Positions 8,286-16,459 of a stretch of DNA of 64,000 bases are shown here, one piece after another. The notes beneath the pieces are model-generated. The model did no database searches. It was not told the origin of the DNA and saw nothing but the letters and a program-made list of their open reading frames with translations. Each line of letters starts with the position of its first letter. Position 1 is the stretch's first letter. Source of the DNA: an uncultured Erythrobacter sp. (GTDB lineage Bacteria; Pseudomonadota; Alphaproteobacteria; Sphingomonadales; Sphingomonadaceae); contig CANNCL010000002.1 of NCBI GenBank assembly GCA_947503155.1, positions 612,637 to 676,636 of the forward strand, given 5' to 3'. The position numbers and the translations under genes are program-made.

Positions 8286-8759
8286 CTAACTCCGCGCTTT
8301 CATCTTGCGCACGATGCCGGAATAGCTGGCGACTACCGCATCGCCTTGAACCGCCTGACCGCGCAGGAACAGCATCCGCCCGGTTTCTCGGACGATCTCC
8401 GTCACTGCGTCTAGCGGTTGTTCTGGATCACCAGCGCACACGAATTGCGTCGACAATTCCACTGTGACTGATGGCCCTGCATTACCGCTACCAACCGTAT
8501 GCATCGTCGCAAACAGTGCGATATCCACCAAGCCGAGCGTGATCGCACCGTGGATGTTATCACCCAGATTGGTGTGATGCCGCTTTGGAAACATGCGGAG
8601 CCTGCAATATTCGCCATCGCGGCGGACCCACATATCTCCGAGCACCGCCGTGTTATAGCGGGTCCGGTCGATCAGATTCCAAGTGTACCAGCCTTCTTGG
8701 CCGTCCGCCTCTTCCGCGCTCAGCGCGTGGTAGTCGAACGGCGCTTCTAAATCGGCCAC
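8286..8759 (-). CDS. PaaI-type hotdog-fold thioesterase
   Basis: A 157-residue protein with the hotdog thioesterase pattern: a central HHTNLGDNIHGAITLGLVDIALFATM, in which the HG-x-L/G helix and Asp are typical of PaaI/YbgC-like acyl-CoA thioesterases, then strands with VELSTQFVCAGD and LFLRGQAVQGD. It would hydrolyse an acyl- or aryl-acyl-CoA, with the substrate unknown. It lies one base downstream of the sdhB stop and five bases before zapE, so all three are probably co-transcribed. The hotdog call is firm; the substrate class is not. Confidence 0.82.
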   Translation of the reverse strand: MADLEAPFDYHALSAEEADGQEGWYTWNLIDRTRYNTAVLGDMWVRRDGEYCRLRMFPKRHHTNLGDNIHGAITLGLVDIALFATMHTVGSGNAGPSVTVELSTQFVCAGDPEQPLDAVTEIVRETGRMLFLRGQAVQGDAVVASYSGIVRKMKARS

Positions 8760-8760
8760 G

Positions 8761-9543
8761 TTAGATCGCGCGTTCAGCCATCATCTTCTTGGTTTCGGCG
8801 ATGGCTTTGGCAGGCGACAGCCCCTTAGGACACACATTCGCGCAATTCATGATCGTGTGGCAACGATAGAGGCGGAAGGGATCTTCCAACTCATTGAGCC
8901 GCTCACCCGTCATCTCATCGCGGCTATCGGCCAGCCAGCGATAGGCCTGAAGCAGGATCGCAGGGCCGAGGAACTTGTCCGAATTCCACCAATATGATGG
9001 GCAGGAAGTCGAGCAACATGCGCACAGAATGCACTCATACAGACCATCAAGCTGCTCGCGTTGTTCCGGCGTTTGCAAGCGTTCCTTGCCCGAAGGCGTC
9101 GGAGTGACCGTTTGGAGCCATGGGCGGATGCTCGCATATTGGGCGTAGAAATGGGTGAAGTCCGGAACCAGATCCTTGATCACATCCATATGCGGCAAGG
9201 GGGTGATCCGAATCTCTCCATTCAAATCTTCGATCGCGGTGGTGCAGGCAAGGCCGTTGGCACCATTGAGGTTCATCGAGCATGACCCGCAAATCCCCTC
9301 GCGGCATGACCGGCGGAACGTCAGGGTAGGGTCCATCTCGCTCTTGATCTTCAGCAAGGCGTCCAGAACCATCGGGCCGCATTCATCAAGGTCGATTTCG
9401 AACTTGTCATAGCGCGGATTCTCGCCGCTATCGGGATCATAGCGATACACTTTGAACGACTTGATCCGATTGCCGGAGGTCGCCTTATGGACCTTGCCGT
9501 CTTTGCGGATTTTCGAATTTTTCGGAAGCGTGAAAGTCGCCAT
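8761..9543 (-). CDS. sdhB: succinate dehydrogenase iron-sulfur subunit
   Basis: A 260-residue SdhB. The N-terminal plant-type ferredoxin domain has the [2Fe-2S] ligands in [15 protein letters not shown] and a later Cys in LACTT. The C-terminal domain has two clusters of ligands, [16 protein letters not shown] and [17 protein letters not shown], for the [3Fe-4S] and [4Fe-4S] centres. It passes electrons from the flavoprotein SdhA to quinone at the membrane. The ATG at 9543 (MATFTLPK) fits the family; an in-frame Met ten codons upstream is less likely. The next upstream gene is divergent, so sdhC, sdhD and sdhA are not part of this operon. Confidence 0.96.
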   Translation of the reverse strand: MATFTLPKNSKIRKDGKVHKATSGNRIKSFKVYRYDPDSGENPRYDKFEIDLDECGPMVLDALLKIKSEMDPTLTFRRSCREGICGSCSMNLNGANGLACTTAIEDLNGEIRITPLPHMDVIKDLVPDFTHFYAQYASIRPWLQTVTPTPSGKERLQTPEQREQLDGLYECILCACCSTSCPSYWWNSDKFLGPAILLQAYRWLADSRDEMTGERLNELEDPFRLYRCHTIMNCANVCPKGLSPAKAIAETKKMMAERAI

Positions 9544-9815
9544 TGTCTCGTGATCCCTGATTGCCCCAAACACCTGTTTAGCGGCTCAGCGTGGTGAGGC
9601 AAGGTTGCATCTGTTGCTAGTTTTGAGATTGCTGTTGCTTCACCTGCGCCGTCGCCAAAAATCGCCCTGTTTTTCCGCGCGCCTGACACACCTGACACAC
9701 AGTCTAGGGGGAAAAATCGCTCTGGCGCCAAAACGGCCGCATCCGGCCTGCCGTTTGCCCGGAATAAGGCAAAGAATTCTGGGAACATCGCGCGCATTGC
9801 TTCGCTCTAGGAAAG
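9544..9815. other. divergent intergenic region sdhB / SDR gene
   Basis: About 270 bases that must carry promoters for sdhB (minus) and the SDR gene (plus). I see a perfect 9-bp tandem duplication CCTGACACA at 9682-9690 and 9691-9699, and an inverted repeat TTTGCC (9754-9759) / GGCAAA (9768-9773) about 45 bases before the SDR start. No convincing -35/-10 pair stands out, and there is no gene-like ORF. Confidence 0.4.
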
Positions 9816-10580
9816 ATGGACATTGTAGGAAAACCAAAACCCCGGCCTGCTCCTGAAACAGCGGCGGTCTTCGGTAGCAGCGGCGGTATTGGCGCGGCGC
9901 TTTGTGATGCGCTCCTTCGCGGGGGCTGCCGCATCGTCTATGCCGGGTCGCGTTCGGGCACCGGGCCAAGCGGCTCTGATAATCCTCGCTCGGCGATCCG
10001 CCCTTTCCGGTTCGATTTAACGGACGAGGACAGCATCGCCGCCGCTGCCGCCGAAATGAAGGGCGATCCGCCGGAGCTCGTGATCGCCGCGACCGGCATT
10101 CTCACTCTATCAGATGGGACCGGGCCAGAGCGGACATATAAACGTATCGACCCCGCCGCCATGGCAGAGGTGCTGGCCCTCAACACGATCGGCCCTGCGA
10201 TGATTGCCAAACATATGATGCCTTTGATGCCGCGCGATCGCCGATCGGTGTTTGCCGCGCTCAGCGCGCGAGTCGGCTCGATCAGCGATAATGGTTTGGG
10301 CGGATGGCATTCCTATCGCGCGTCGAAAGCCGCGCTGAATATGCTGATCAAGAATTTCGCGCTGGAAATGGCGCGCACACATAAAGACAGCGTTGTCGCC
10401 GGTTTGCATCCCGGCACTGTCGACAGCGCCCTGTCACAGCCGTTTCAATCAAATCTGCCCGATGGTCAGCTGATGCAACCCGGTGCTGCCGCGGAGAATC
10501 TCCTCGGCGTGCTGGCACAATTAGAGCCGCAGCATAGCGGTCATGTCTTCGATTTTGCAGGGAAAATTGTTCCGGCGTAA
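9816..10580 (+). CDS. short-chain dehydrogenase/reductase, C-factor-like
   Basis: A 254-residue SDR enzyme. The nucleotide-binding motif GSSGGIG is at about residues 20-26. There is an N-A-like segment LALNTIGP, a catalytic Ser in ALSARVGS and the Tyr-x3-Lys pair in YRASKAALN. The sequence around LHPGTVDSALSQPFQSNLPDGQLMQP matches the subgroup that includes Myxococcus C-factor (CsgA). It should use NAD(P)H on an unknown carbonyl or alcohol substrate in the cytoplasm. It appears monocistronic, divergent from sdhB. Confidence 0.85.
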   Translation: MDIVGKPKPRPAPETAAVFGSSGGIGAALCDALLRGGCRIVYAGSRSGTGPSGSDNPRSAIRPFRFDLTDEDSIAAAAAEMKGDPPELVIAATGILTLSDGTGPERTYKRIDPAAMAEVLALNTIGPAMIAKHMMPLMPRDRRSVFAALSARVGSISDNGLGGWHSYRASKAALNMLIKNFALEMARTHKDSVVAGLHPGTVDSALSQPFQSNLPDGQLMQPGAAAENLLGVLAQLEPQHSGHVFDFAGKIVPA

Positions 10581-10687
10581 GACCTGCAATCCGCAACTGA
10601 GTTCAGTTTAGTCGGCCAAAACCGGTTGTAATCCAGAGCAGCATCAAACATGCTTGTTTCTCAATATAACAAGCCGGGGAAACTTGA

Positions 10688-11146
10688 ATGAAATTCGGAA
10701 CACTCACTTTTCGTGCAATGGGCGGCGTGGCTGCATTTGGTGCGGTCTTGCTGGGCGGATGCGACGCTGTGACATCAGTGACCGGCGGCGCAGATGGACA
10801 AGAAGTGGCTGCGGCGGCGCTTGAGCCGAATCTCGCGCAGCCGGCTGTAGGCGACCTTTGGGCCGCTAAGCTGGACGAGTTTTCTAGCTATGAATTCGGC
10901 GATAATGGTGAAGAATTGCCAGCCGCTTATGGGCTGATGAAAGTCATCGAAGTTGAGGACGATCAGCTCGTGCTCATTACCGAAATCGGTGCTTGGCCAA
11001 CCGCAGAAGGTACGCTTGGCGAATTGGGCGGCGATCTGGCGGCCATCAGTTGGGACGAAAATGAGAATATCTCGGTCGACCGCGCCGAATTGCCCGCTCT
11101 GGTGGAACAAGGACATATCCTCGAGACCCGCCGCATGGCTGAGTAA
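10688..11146 (+). CDS. small lipoprotein of unknown function
   Basis: A 152-residue protein that I do not recognise. The N-terminus MKFGTLTFRAMGGVAAFGAVLLGGC is a lipoprotein signal with lipobox LGGC, so Cys25 is probably lipidated; the following Asp-Ala would in E. coli favour inner-membrane retention. The mature part is acidic, with no further Cys and no repeats, and includes a segment rich in Asp/Glu (VIEVEDDQLVLITEIGAW). The ATG follows a GGGGAAACTTGA leader. A strong terminator lies about 60 bases after the stop, so it looks monocistronic. Confidence 0.7.
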   Translation: MKFGTLTFRAMGGVAAFGAVLLGGCDAVTSVTGGADGQEVAAAALEPNLAQPAVGDLWAAKLDEFSSYEFGDNGEELPAAYGLMKVIEVEDDQLVLITEIGAWPTAEGTLGELGGDLAAISWDENENISVDRAELPALVEQGHILETRRMAE

Positions 11147-11205
11147 CACGGGCTTAAGCCAATTGAAGGCGGTGCAGCCGCGCCGTTTCCTTTGATAACG
11201 CACAT

Positions 11206-11240
11206 AAAAACGGGTGAGGCTTGCGGCCTCACCCGTTTTT
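11206..11240. terminator. bidirectional Rho-independent terminator
   Basis: A perfect stem of CGGGTGAGGC (11211-11220) with GCCTCACCCG (11226-11235), loop TTGCG, flanked by an A run on the left and a T run on the right. The A5/T5 flanks extend the pairing and let it work on both strands, ending the lipoprotein gene (plus) and the ATP-grasp gene (minus). Confidence 0.93.
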
Positions 11241-11318
11241 TATTTGTTCGTGAAGGAGTGGATCACTGGCAGATAGGATGCGCCGCGCGGCCGCGAGCGC
11301 CCTTTTGCCAAAGGATGC

Positions 11319-12338
11319 TTAACCCGCAATCATCCCATTTCGCCGCCAGCTTTCCGCGAGCAGCGTTTCAAGGAAATCAGCATGGCTGAGGCCAGCGCGC
11401 GCGGCGGCCTTTGCCATGACTTTTTCCGACCACAAATTGCAGTTCAGATTGATTTCAATGAAATTGATATCGCCGGTTTTGAAATCCAAGCGGAATTCAA
11501 TCCGGCCATAATCGAACGGCGTCATTTCGCGGGCGTAACGCTGAGCATATTCCAGAATTTTGGGCGCAAAATCAGAATGGTCAAACGCTTTGAGCGCGGC
11601 CTTTTCGGTGTTTTGGACCAGATCGCGTTTCTCGTAATAGGTCCACAGACGCTGCGTATCCTCGCGTTCATACCACAACATCGGCAAAGCGGTGGGGGCG
11701 CCGTCCAATGTCAGAAACGCGCATTGGATGTCATAGCCATCGAGATAGGGTTCTACGATTGCATCGTGCCCTTGGCCGTGAATATTGGCGATCAGATTGG
11801 CGACACCGGCAAAATCAAACGCATCGCCAATGCCCCAACTGGCCGATGATGCATTGGGTTTTACGACCCAGCGGCCATCTGGGCTGGCTGGCAAATCGGC
11901 TTCTTCGACAGGCGCGCCTCGGCGGTAACAGAACCAATCCGCTGTCGGCACACCGGCATGGCGCGCAACCAGTTTCGATACCGATTTGTCATCGCCCAAT
12001 CCGCGCAAGAACGGCATGGCGCCCATATAAGGAATGCGGTGCATATTGCAGAGCAGCGGGATAGTCATTTCGCTGTTCACAAACCCGCCGCGATTGAGCA
12101 GTGGGAAAACGAAATCATATTCCGGATTTTCGTACAAAACATCATAACTGTCCGCGAGCGAGAGGTTCAGGCCAAGCCCCTCCAGCGTCTGGCGCACCTC
12201 GTGATGATAGATTGCGTGGTTGCCGTCCTCTGGATGCATCCCGCCGCCCCAATTGGCGTGTTTCGCCATAAACAACAGCCGCACGCGATCTTTGTCTTCT
12301 TGTGCGATGCGCAGCGGAGCAATTTGAGTTTCGGTCAT
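11319..12338 (-). CDS. ATP-grasp family protein (D-Ala-D-Ala-ligase-like)
   Basis: A protein of about 339 residues with ATP-grasp features: the nucleotide-binding segment GRWVVKPNASSASWGIG, a central VEPYLDGYDIQCAFL strand pair, and the metal-binding end INFIEINLNCNLW (Glu and Asn ligands). It resembles D-alanine-D-alanine ligase-like peptide ligases, but the substrate-binding half does not tell me which carboxylate and amine are joined. The ATG at 12338 is my preferred start; a TTG at 12404 would add 22 residues, and neither has a strong ribosome site. It is divergent from the methyltransferase at 12510. Confidence 0.75.
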   Translation of the reverse strand: MTETQIAPLRIAQEDKDRVRLLFMAKHANWGGGMHPEDGNHAIYHHEVRQTLEGLGLNLSLADSYDVLYENPEYDFVFPLLNRGGFVNSEMTIPLLCNMHRIPYMGAMPFLRGLGDDKSVSKLVARHAGVPTADWFCYRRGAPVEEADLPASPDGRWVVKPNASSASWGIGDAFDFAGVANLIANIHGQGHDAIVEPYLDGYDIQCAFLTLDGAPTALPMLWYEREDTQRLWTYYEKRDLVQNTEKAALKAFDHSDFAPKILEYAQRYAREMTPFDYGRIEFRLDFKTGDINFIEINLNCNLWSEKVMAKAAARAGLSHADFLETLLAESWRRNGMIAG

Positions 12339-12413
12339 GAATTCGAGCAGCCTTTTTTGAACGTGTTCGGCGCTTAACTGCGCTGATCTTGGGGTGCCAG
12401 TCAAAACCTTTTC

Positions 12414-12423
12414 ACCGATCGGT
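12414..12423. promoter_or_regulatory. 10-bp perfect palindrome, possible repressor operator
   Basis: ACCGATCGGT is a perfect palindrome in the 170-base divergent region between the ATP-grasp gene and the methyltransferase gene. TetR-family operators often have this kind of core. No TetR gene is adjacent, so this is only a candidate site. Confidence 0.3.
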
Positions 12424-12509
12424 CAGTAAATGCTTGGCAATCACCGGTTTTTCAGGGAGATTGATCGGCAGCACCCCAAAAATGGGTGCGCACGCGGGGA
12501 GGAAACGCG

Positions 12510-13145
12510 ATGGGTTTGGGTGATTGGTACGATGCGCATGTGATGCCGCGCCTCATCAAATGCGCGTGCGGTACGGGGCAAGTGATGAAACGCCGATCCG
12601 CAGTGGTGCCGCTGGCGCGCGGCGATGTGTTTGAGCTGGGCTGCGGCGGCGGTATCAATCACGAATTTTACGACAAAGACGCCATCACATCATATGCCGG
12701 GATCGACCCGCACGGGGCGTTGTTGGACAATGCCCGGGATGCGGCGCAGGCCAAAGGATGGCCCGCCGATTTACGGCAAGGGGTAGGGGAGGACATTCCT
12801 TTCCCAAGCGGTTCTTTCGATACTGTGGTGTGCACCTTTACCCTGTGTTCGGTCGAGGATCCGGACCGGGTTCTGTCTGAGATGCGCCGAATTTTACGGC
12901 CCGGTGGTCAAGCGCTGTTTCTAGAACATGGTCGCGCGCCTGACGCAGACGTGGCGAAATGGCAGGACCGGATTGAACCTTTGTGGAAGCGTATGGCCGG
13001 GGGTTGCCATCTGACGCGGCCAATTGGTTCGGCGTTTCGCGGGGCGGGTTTTGAGGTCGAGCCGCTGGGGCAGGGTTATATGCCGAAAGCGCCGAAATTT
13101 GCGATGTGGAATGAATGGGGCGTGGCGCGGCGGCCCGGAATTTAG
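12510..13145 (+). CDS. class I SAM-dependent methyltransferase (UbiE/PmtA-like)
   Basis: A 211-residue methyltransferase. Motif I is VFELGCGGGINHEFY (about 39-53), the acidic loop is AGIDPHG, motif IV is SFDTVVCTFTLCSVEDP, and RRILRPGGQALFLEHGRAP follows. The last block resembles small phospholipid or quinone methyltransferases. A strong ribosome site GGGGAGGAAA (12496-12505) fixes the ATG at 12510 rather than the upstream GTG at 12486. It ends in a strong terminator. The substrate is unknown; phosphatidylethanolamine or a quinone precursor are possibilities from similarity only. Confidence 0.82.
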   Translation: MGLGDWYDAHVMPRLIKCACGTGQVMKRRSAVVPLARGDVFELGCGGGINHEFYDKDAITSYAGIDPHGALLDNARDAAQAKGWPADLRQGVGEDIPFPSGSFDTVVCTFTLCSVEDPDRVLSEMRRILRPGGQALFLEHGRAPDADVAKWQDRIEPLWKRMAGGCHLTRPIGSAFRGAGFEVEPLGQGYMPKAPKFAMWNEWGVARRPGI

Positions 13146-13179
13146 AATCAGGCGTAACTCCGCATTGAAGTGTGAATAG

Positions 13180-13217
13180 AAAAAGGGCCGGGAAAGCGAA
13201 CTTTCCCGGCCCTTTTT
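13180..13217. terminator. bidirectional Rho-independent terminator (17-bp stem)
   Basis: AAAAAGGGCCGGGAAAG (13180-13196) pairs perfectly with CTTTCCCGGCCCTTTTT (13201-13217) across a CGAA loop. A-tract and T-tract flanks make it usable in both directions, for the methyltransferase gene (plus) and rne (minus), whose stop is 20 bases away. Confidence 0.95.
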
Positions 13218-13236
13218 GTGTCTGCTTTAATTCGGT

Positions 13237-16002
13237 CTATTCGCCGAATGTACGCTGCCACCAGCCGCGCTTTTTGCTGCCCGAAGCTTCGCCGCTTTGC
13301 GCATCTGCGCTCTCGGCTTCCGCTTCTGGAGCGGCGGCCTTAGCTTTGCTCTTGGCTGGTTTGGCCGCAGGTTTCTTAGCCGGCGCTGCCTTTGCTGGGG
13401 CTTCTGCATCCGCAGCCGCTTCCGCAGCCGGTTCTTCAACCTTCTTCTTACGCGGAGCCCGCTTGCGCTTCGGCTTCTCAGCCGGGGCTTCTTCTGCGGG
13501 AGCTTCTGCTTCCGCGCCCTCAGCAGGTGCCTCGGTTTCTTCCACCTTCTTCTTACGAGGGGCCCGCTTGCGCTTCGGCTTCTCGGCGGGTTTTTCCTCC
13601 GCAGTTTCCTCCGCAGTTTCTTTGGCGGCCTGGGCAACCGGAGCTGCTTCGGCAGGTGCCTCTGTCACCGCATCTTCGTCAGCAGGAGCAGCTTGGTCGC
13701 CGTTCTCTTCCGAATTCCCGGCGTTTTCATCGGTCTTGCGGCGACGGCCTCGGCCGCCGCGGCGGCGGCGCTTCTTGGGACGTTCGCCGTCCTCATCCGC
13801 GCCGTCATGCGCACCATCAGACGCACCGTCAGAGTTTTCGTCTTCGCTACTGCGTGCTTGGTCATCAGAGCCTTCGCCCTCATTACCATCGCGGCCTTCG
13901 CCTGAACCGTCTTCATTGCGGTTCTTATTGCGGCCCCTCCCGCCGCGGCGGCGGCGGCGTTTCTTCTTGGGCGCGTCGTCATCGTCGTCATGAGAGCCGC
14001 TTTCGCTGCGCTCATCCTCTGCGAATTCCTCTTCGGGAATGTCATCGTCATCATCGTCGTCGACAATCGGTTCAAACTTTGGCGCTTCGGTGGGGCGCGG
14101 TCCGGCGCTGGCCACGGTCATTTTCGCGCCTTCATCTTCGCCGCCTTCGGGGGAGACTTCGACATTCACGCCGTAACGGTGTTCAATCTCAACCAGCTCA
14201 GTGCGTTTCTCATTGAGCATGTAGATCGCCGCTTCGGTGCTGGCAGACAGGCGGATGGTCGTGCCTTTGCCCTTGGCCGCTTCGTCTTCGATCAGACGCA
14301 GCGCCGATAGGCCAGCAGAGGACGCGGTGCGCACGAGGCCCGAACCATCGCAATGCGGGCATTCGCGGGTGGTCGCCTCTAGCACGCCGGTACGCAGGCG
14401 CTGGCGGCTCATTTCCATGAGGCCAAAGCCTGAAATACGTCCAACCTGAATACGGGCACGGTCGGTTTTGAGCGCGTCTTTCATCGCCCTTTCAACTTTG
14501 CGCGTGTTGGAATTGTATTCCATGTCGATGAAATCGATCACAACCAATCCGGCCATATCGCGCAAACGCAATTGACGGGCGATCTCGCGCGCGGCTTCCA
14601 AATTGGTGTGCAGCGCGGTTTGTTCGATCCCGTGTTCTTTGGTCGAACGTCCTGAGTTGATGTCGATCGACACCAAAGCTTCGGTCGGGTTGATAATCAG
14701 ATAACCGCCCGATTTCAGCTGAACCATCGGATCATACATTGCGCGCAATTGATCCTCTGCGCCGTAACGCTGGAACATCGGCACAGGATCGGAATAGGCT
14801 TTTACCCGGCGCGCATGGCTGGGCATCAGCATTTTCATAAAGCTCTTGGCGGATTTGTATCCGTCTTCGCCTTCGACGATCACCTCTTCGATTTCGCGGT
14901 TATAAATATCGCGAATTGCGCGTTTGATCAGGTCGCTGTCCGAATGGACGAGTGATGGTGCGGTGGATTTGAGCGTCGTCTGGCGAATTTCGTCCCACAG
15001 CCGGGCGAGGTAATCAAAGTCGCGCTTAATCTCTGTCTTGGTCCGCGCGATGCCGGCGGTGCGCACGATCAGGCCCATGCTTTTTGGCAGGGTCAAATCG
15101 GACACGACTTGTTTCAGACGTTTGCGGTCCGACGAAGAACTGATCTTGCGGCTGATGCCGCCGCCGTGGCTGCTGTTTGGCATCAGCACGGTGTAACGAC
15201 CAGCAAGGCTGAGATAGGTGGTGAGAGCCGCGCCTTTATTGCCGCGCTCTTCTTTTACGACCTGAACCAGCAGAACCTGACGGCGCTGAATGACGTCTTG
15301 GATTTTGTAACGACGGCGCAGAGCCATACGCTTGGCGCGCACTTCGTCGACTTCTTTGGCGCGGCTACGGCCGCCACCTTTGCCGCCCTTGGCGCTTTTG
15401 CCGCCCTGACGGCGGCGACCGCGTCCGCGGCGGCCTCTACGGGATTTGTCTTCGCCGTCTTCTTCCGAAGATTCGTCGTCTGACCCGTCTTCGTCCGAAT
15501 CGTCGTCTTCGCCGTCATCCTCGCCGTCATCGTCTGATGCGCCGTCTTCGATGGTTGCGACCGAATCTTTGTCCGACGTGTCGATTTCTTCCATGCCTGC
15601 TTCGGCTAGGTCTTCGGCAAGCGCTTCTGCGCTTTCATCATCGGCATCATATTCTTCGCCGGGGGCGTTGCCGTCTTCTTCGTCTTCATTGCGCAGGCGC
15701 GCTTCTTCCTCTGCGGCTTCCGCTTCTTCGGCGAGCAGCCGTTCGCGGTCATCCTGAGGGATTTGATAATAATCGGGGTGAATTTCGCTAAAGGCGAGGA
15801 AGCCGTGCCGGTTCCCGCCAAAGTCGACAAAAGCCGCCTGAAGCGAGGGTTCTACGCGGGTTACCTTGGCGAGGTAGATGTTGCCTTTGATCTGCTTGTG
15901 TTCAGCTGATTCAAAGTCGAATTCTTCAATTCGGTTGCCTTTGAGGACCGCCACCCGGGTTTCTTCCGAGTGGCGCGCATCGATTAGCATGCGCGTTGCC
16001 AT
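13237..16002 (-). CDS. rne: ribonuclease E/G
   Basis: A 921-residue RNase E, the main endonuclease of mRNA turnover and rRNA processing. MATRMLIDA is the standard start. The S1 domain (about 36-280) is split by an insert of roughly 130 residues: a long Asp/Glu/Ser run, then an Arg/Gly/Lys-rich stretch. The 5'-sensor and DNase I-like catalytic parts follow, with GLVVIDFIDM carrying the metal-binding Asp and RECPHCDGSG the zinc link. The C-terminal third is a disordered acidic/basic scaffold with Arg-rich patches (KKKRRRRRGGRGR, PKKRRRRGGRGRRRK) and a duplicated block. In the family this tail binds RNA, the membrane and degradosome partners. It ends 20 bases before a shared terminator. Confidence 0.96.
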   Translation of the reverse strand: MATRMLIDARHSEETRVAVLKGNRIEEFDFESAEHKQIKGNIYLAKVTRVEPSLQAAFVDFGGNRHGFLAFSEIHPDYYQIPQDDRERLLAEEAEAAEEEARLRNEDEEDGNAPGEEYDADDESAEALAEDLAEAGMEEIDTSDKDSVATIEDGASDDDGEDDGEDDDSDEDGSDDESSEEDGEDKSRRGRRGRGRRRQGGKSAKGGKGGGRSRAKEVDEVRAKRMALRRRYKIQDVIQRRQVLLVQVVKEERGNKGAALTTYLSLAGRYTVLMPNSSHGGGISRKISSSSDRKRLKQVVSDLTLPKSMGLIVRTAGIARTKTEIKRDFDYLARLWDEIRQTTLKSTAPSLVHSDSDLIKRAIRDIYNREIEEVIVEGEDGYKSAKSFMKMLMPSHARRVKAYSDPVPMFQRYGAEDQLRAMYDPMVQLKSGGYLIINPTEALVSIDINSGRSTKEHGIEQTALHTNLEAAREIARQLRLRDMAGLVVIDFIDMEYNSNTRKVERAMKDALKTDRARIQVGRISGFGLMEMSRQRLRTGVLEATTRECPHCDGSGLVRTASSAGLSALRLIEDEAAKGKGTTIRLSASTEAAIYMLNEKRTELVEIEHRYGVNVEVSPEGGEDEGAKMTVASAGPRPTEAPKFEPIVDDDDDDDIPEEEFAEDERSESGSHDDDDDAPKKKRRRRRGGRGRNKNRNEDGSGEGRDGNEGEGSDDQARSSEDENSDGASDGAHDGADEDGERPKKRRRRGGRGRRRKTDENAGNSEENGDQAAPADEDAVTEAPAEAAPVAQAAKETAEETAEEKPAEKPKRKRAPRKKKVEETEAPAEGAEAEAPAEEAPAEKPKRKRAPRKKKVEEPAAEAAADAEAPAKAAPAKKPAAKPAKSKAKAAAPEAEAESADAQSGEASGSKKRGWWQRTFGE
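13432..13584 (-). repeat. duplicated 16-codon block in the rne C-terminal tail
   Basis: EKPKRKRAPRKKKVEE is encoded twice (13537-13584 and 13432-13479), 35 codons apart, each preceded by an Ala/Pro/Glu-rich spacer. The nucleotide copies differ at only a few positions, so the duplication is recent or kept uniform. This points to repeat expansion of a basic RNA-binding patch in the scaffold region. Confidence 0.8.
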
Positions 16003-16459
16003 GTAATATTCTCCAAACGCCCGGTGGCCCGGCCGATAGTCGGCGGGAGGGGCGTGTTATATGTGTGAAATCAGCTCGCACCGTCTTGATGACTGTGTGT
16101 GGGCTGCTTGAGGTAAAAGCGCGCGCCGGCATTTGCTTATGCAATTGCCGGGTGGGCGCAATGATCGTGTCTGCTGCGGCGAGCGTGCGGATCGTATCCG
16201 TGCTGAAACCCGCAATGTATCCGGCGCCGCAGGGGCGCTGGCTATACGATTGCGAGGAGTAGCGTCTCGTCACTGCATCAACCTGTTGAGCGGGAGGCGC
16301 CCGTAAAATTTGGTGCAGCCTGCCGTGTGAATGAAAGCGCGGGCCTTTTGCGACCTATTGTCTGTAGGTGCCCCGTTTCTGAAAAGAGCGCTAGCACCGT
16401 GGGTTACGCGCCGCAACTCTATTGCGCTTATACGGCCCGGCATCCTAAGCGGCTACTTG
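16003..16459. promoter_or_regulatory. 457-bp divergent region rne / amidase, with a hairpin in the presumed rne leader
   Basis: The longest gene-free stretch of the window. It must carry promoters for rne (minus) and the amidase (plus). At 16126-16151, CCGGCATTTGC and GCAATTGCCGG form an 11-bp stem with one mismatch and a TTAT loop, 124-149 bases upstream of the rne start codon. In E. coli, rne is autoregulated through hairpins in a long 5' leader, so this is a fair candidate for a similar element. Small in-frame ORFs in the region have no recognisable features. I could not choose promoter hexamers with confidence. Confidence 0.4.

Noticed and set aside
13172..14216. Long Ser/Ala/Arg-rich plus-strand ORFs opposite rne
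   Set aside because: Low-complexity shadows of the Glu/Ala/Lys-rich rne tail; no ribosome site, no domain, biased composition explained by the complementary strand.
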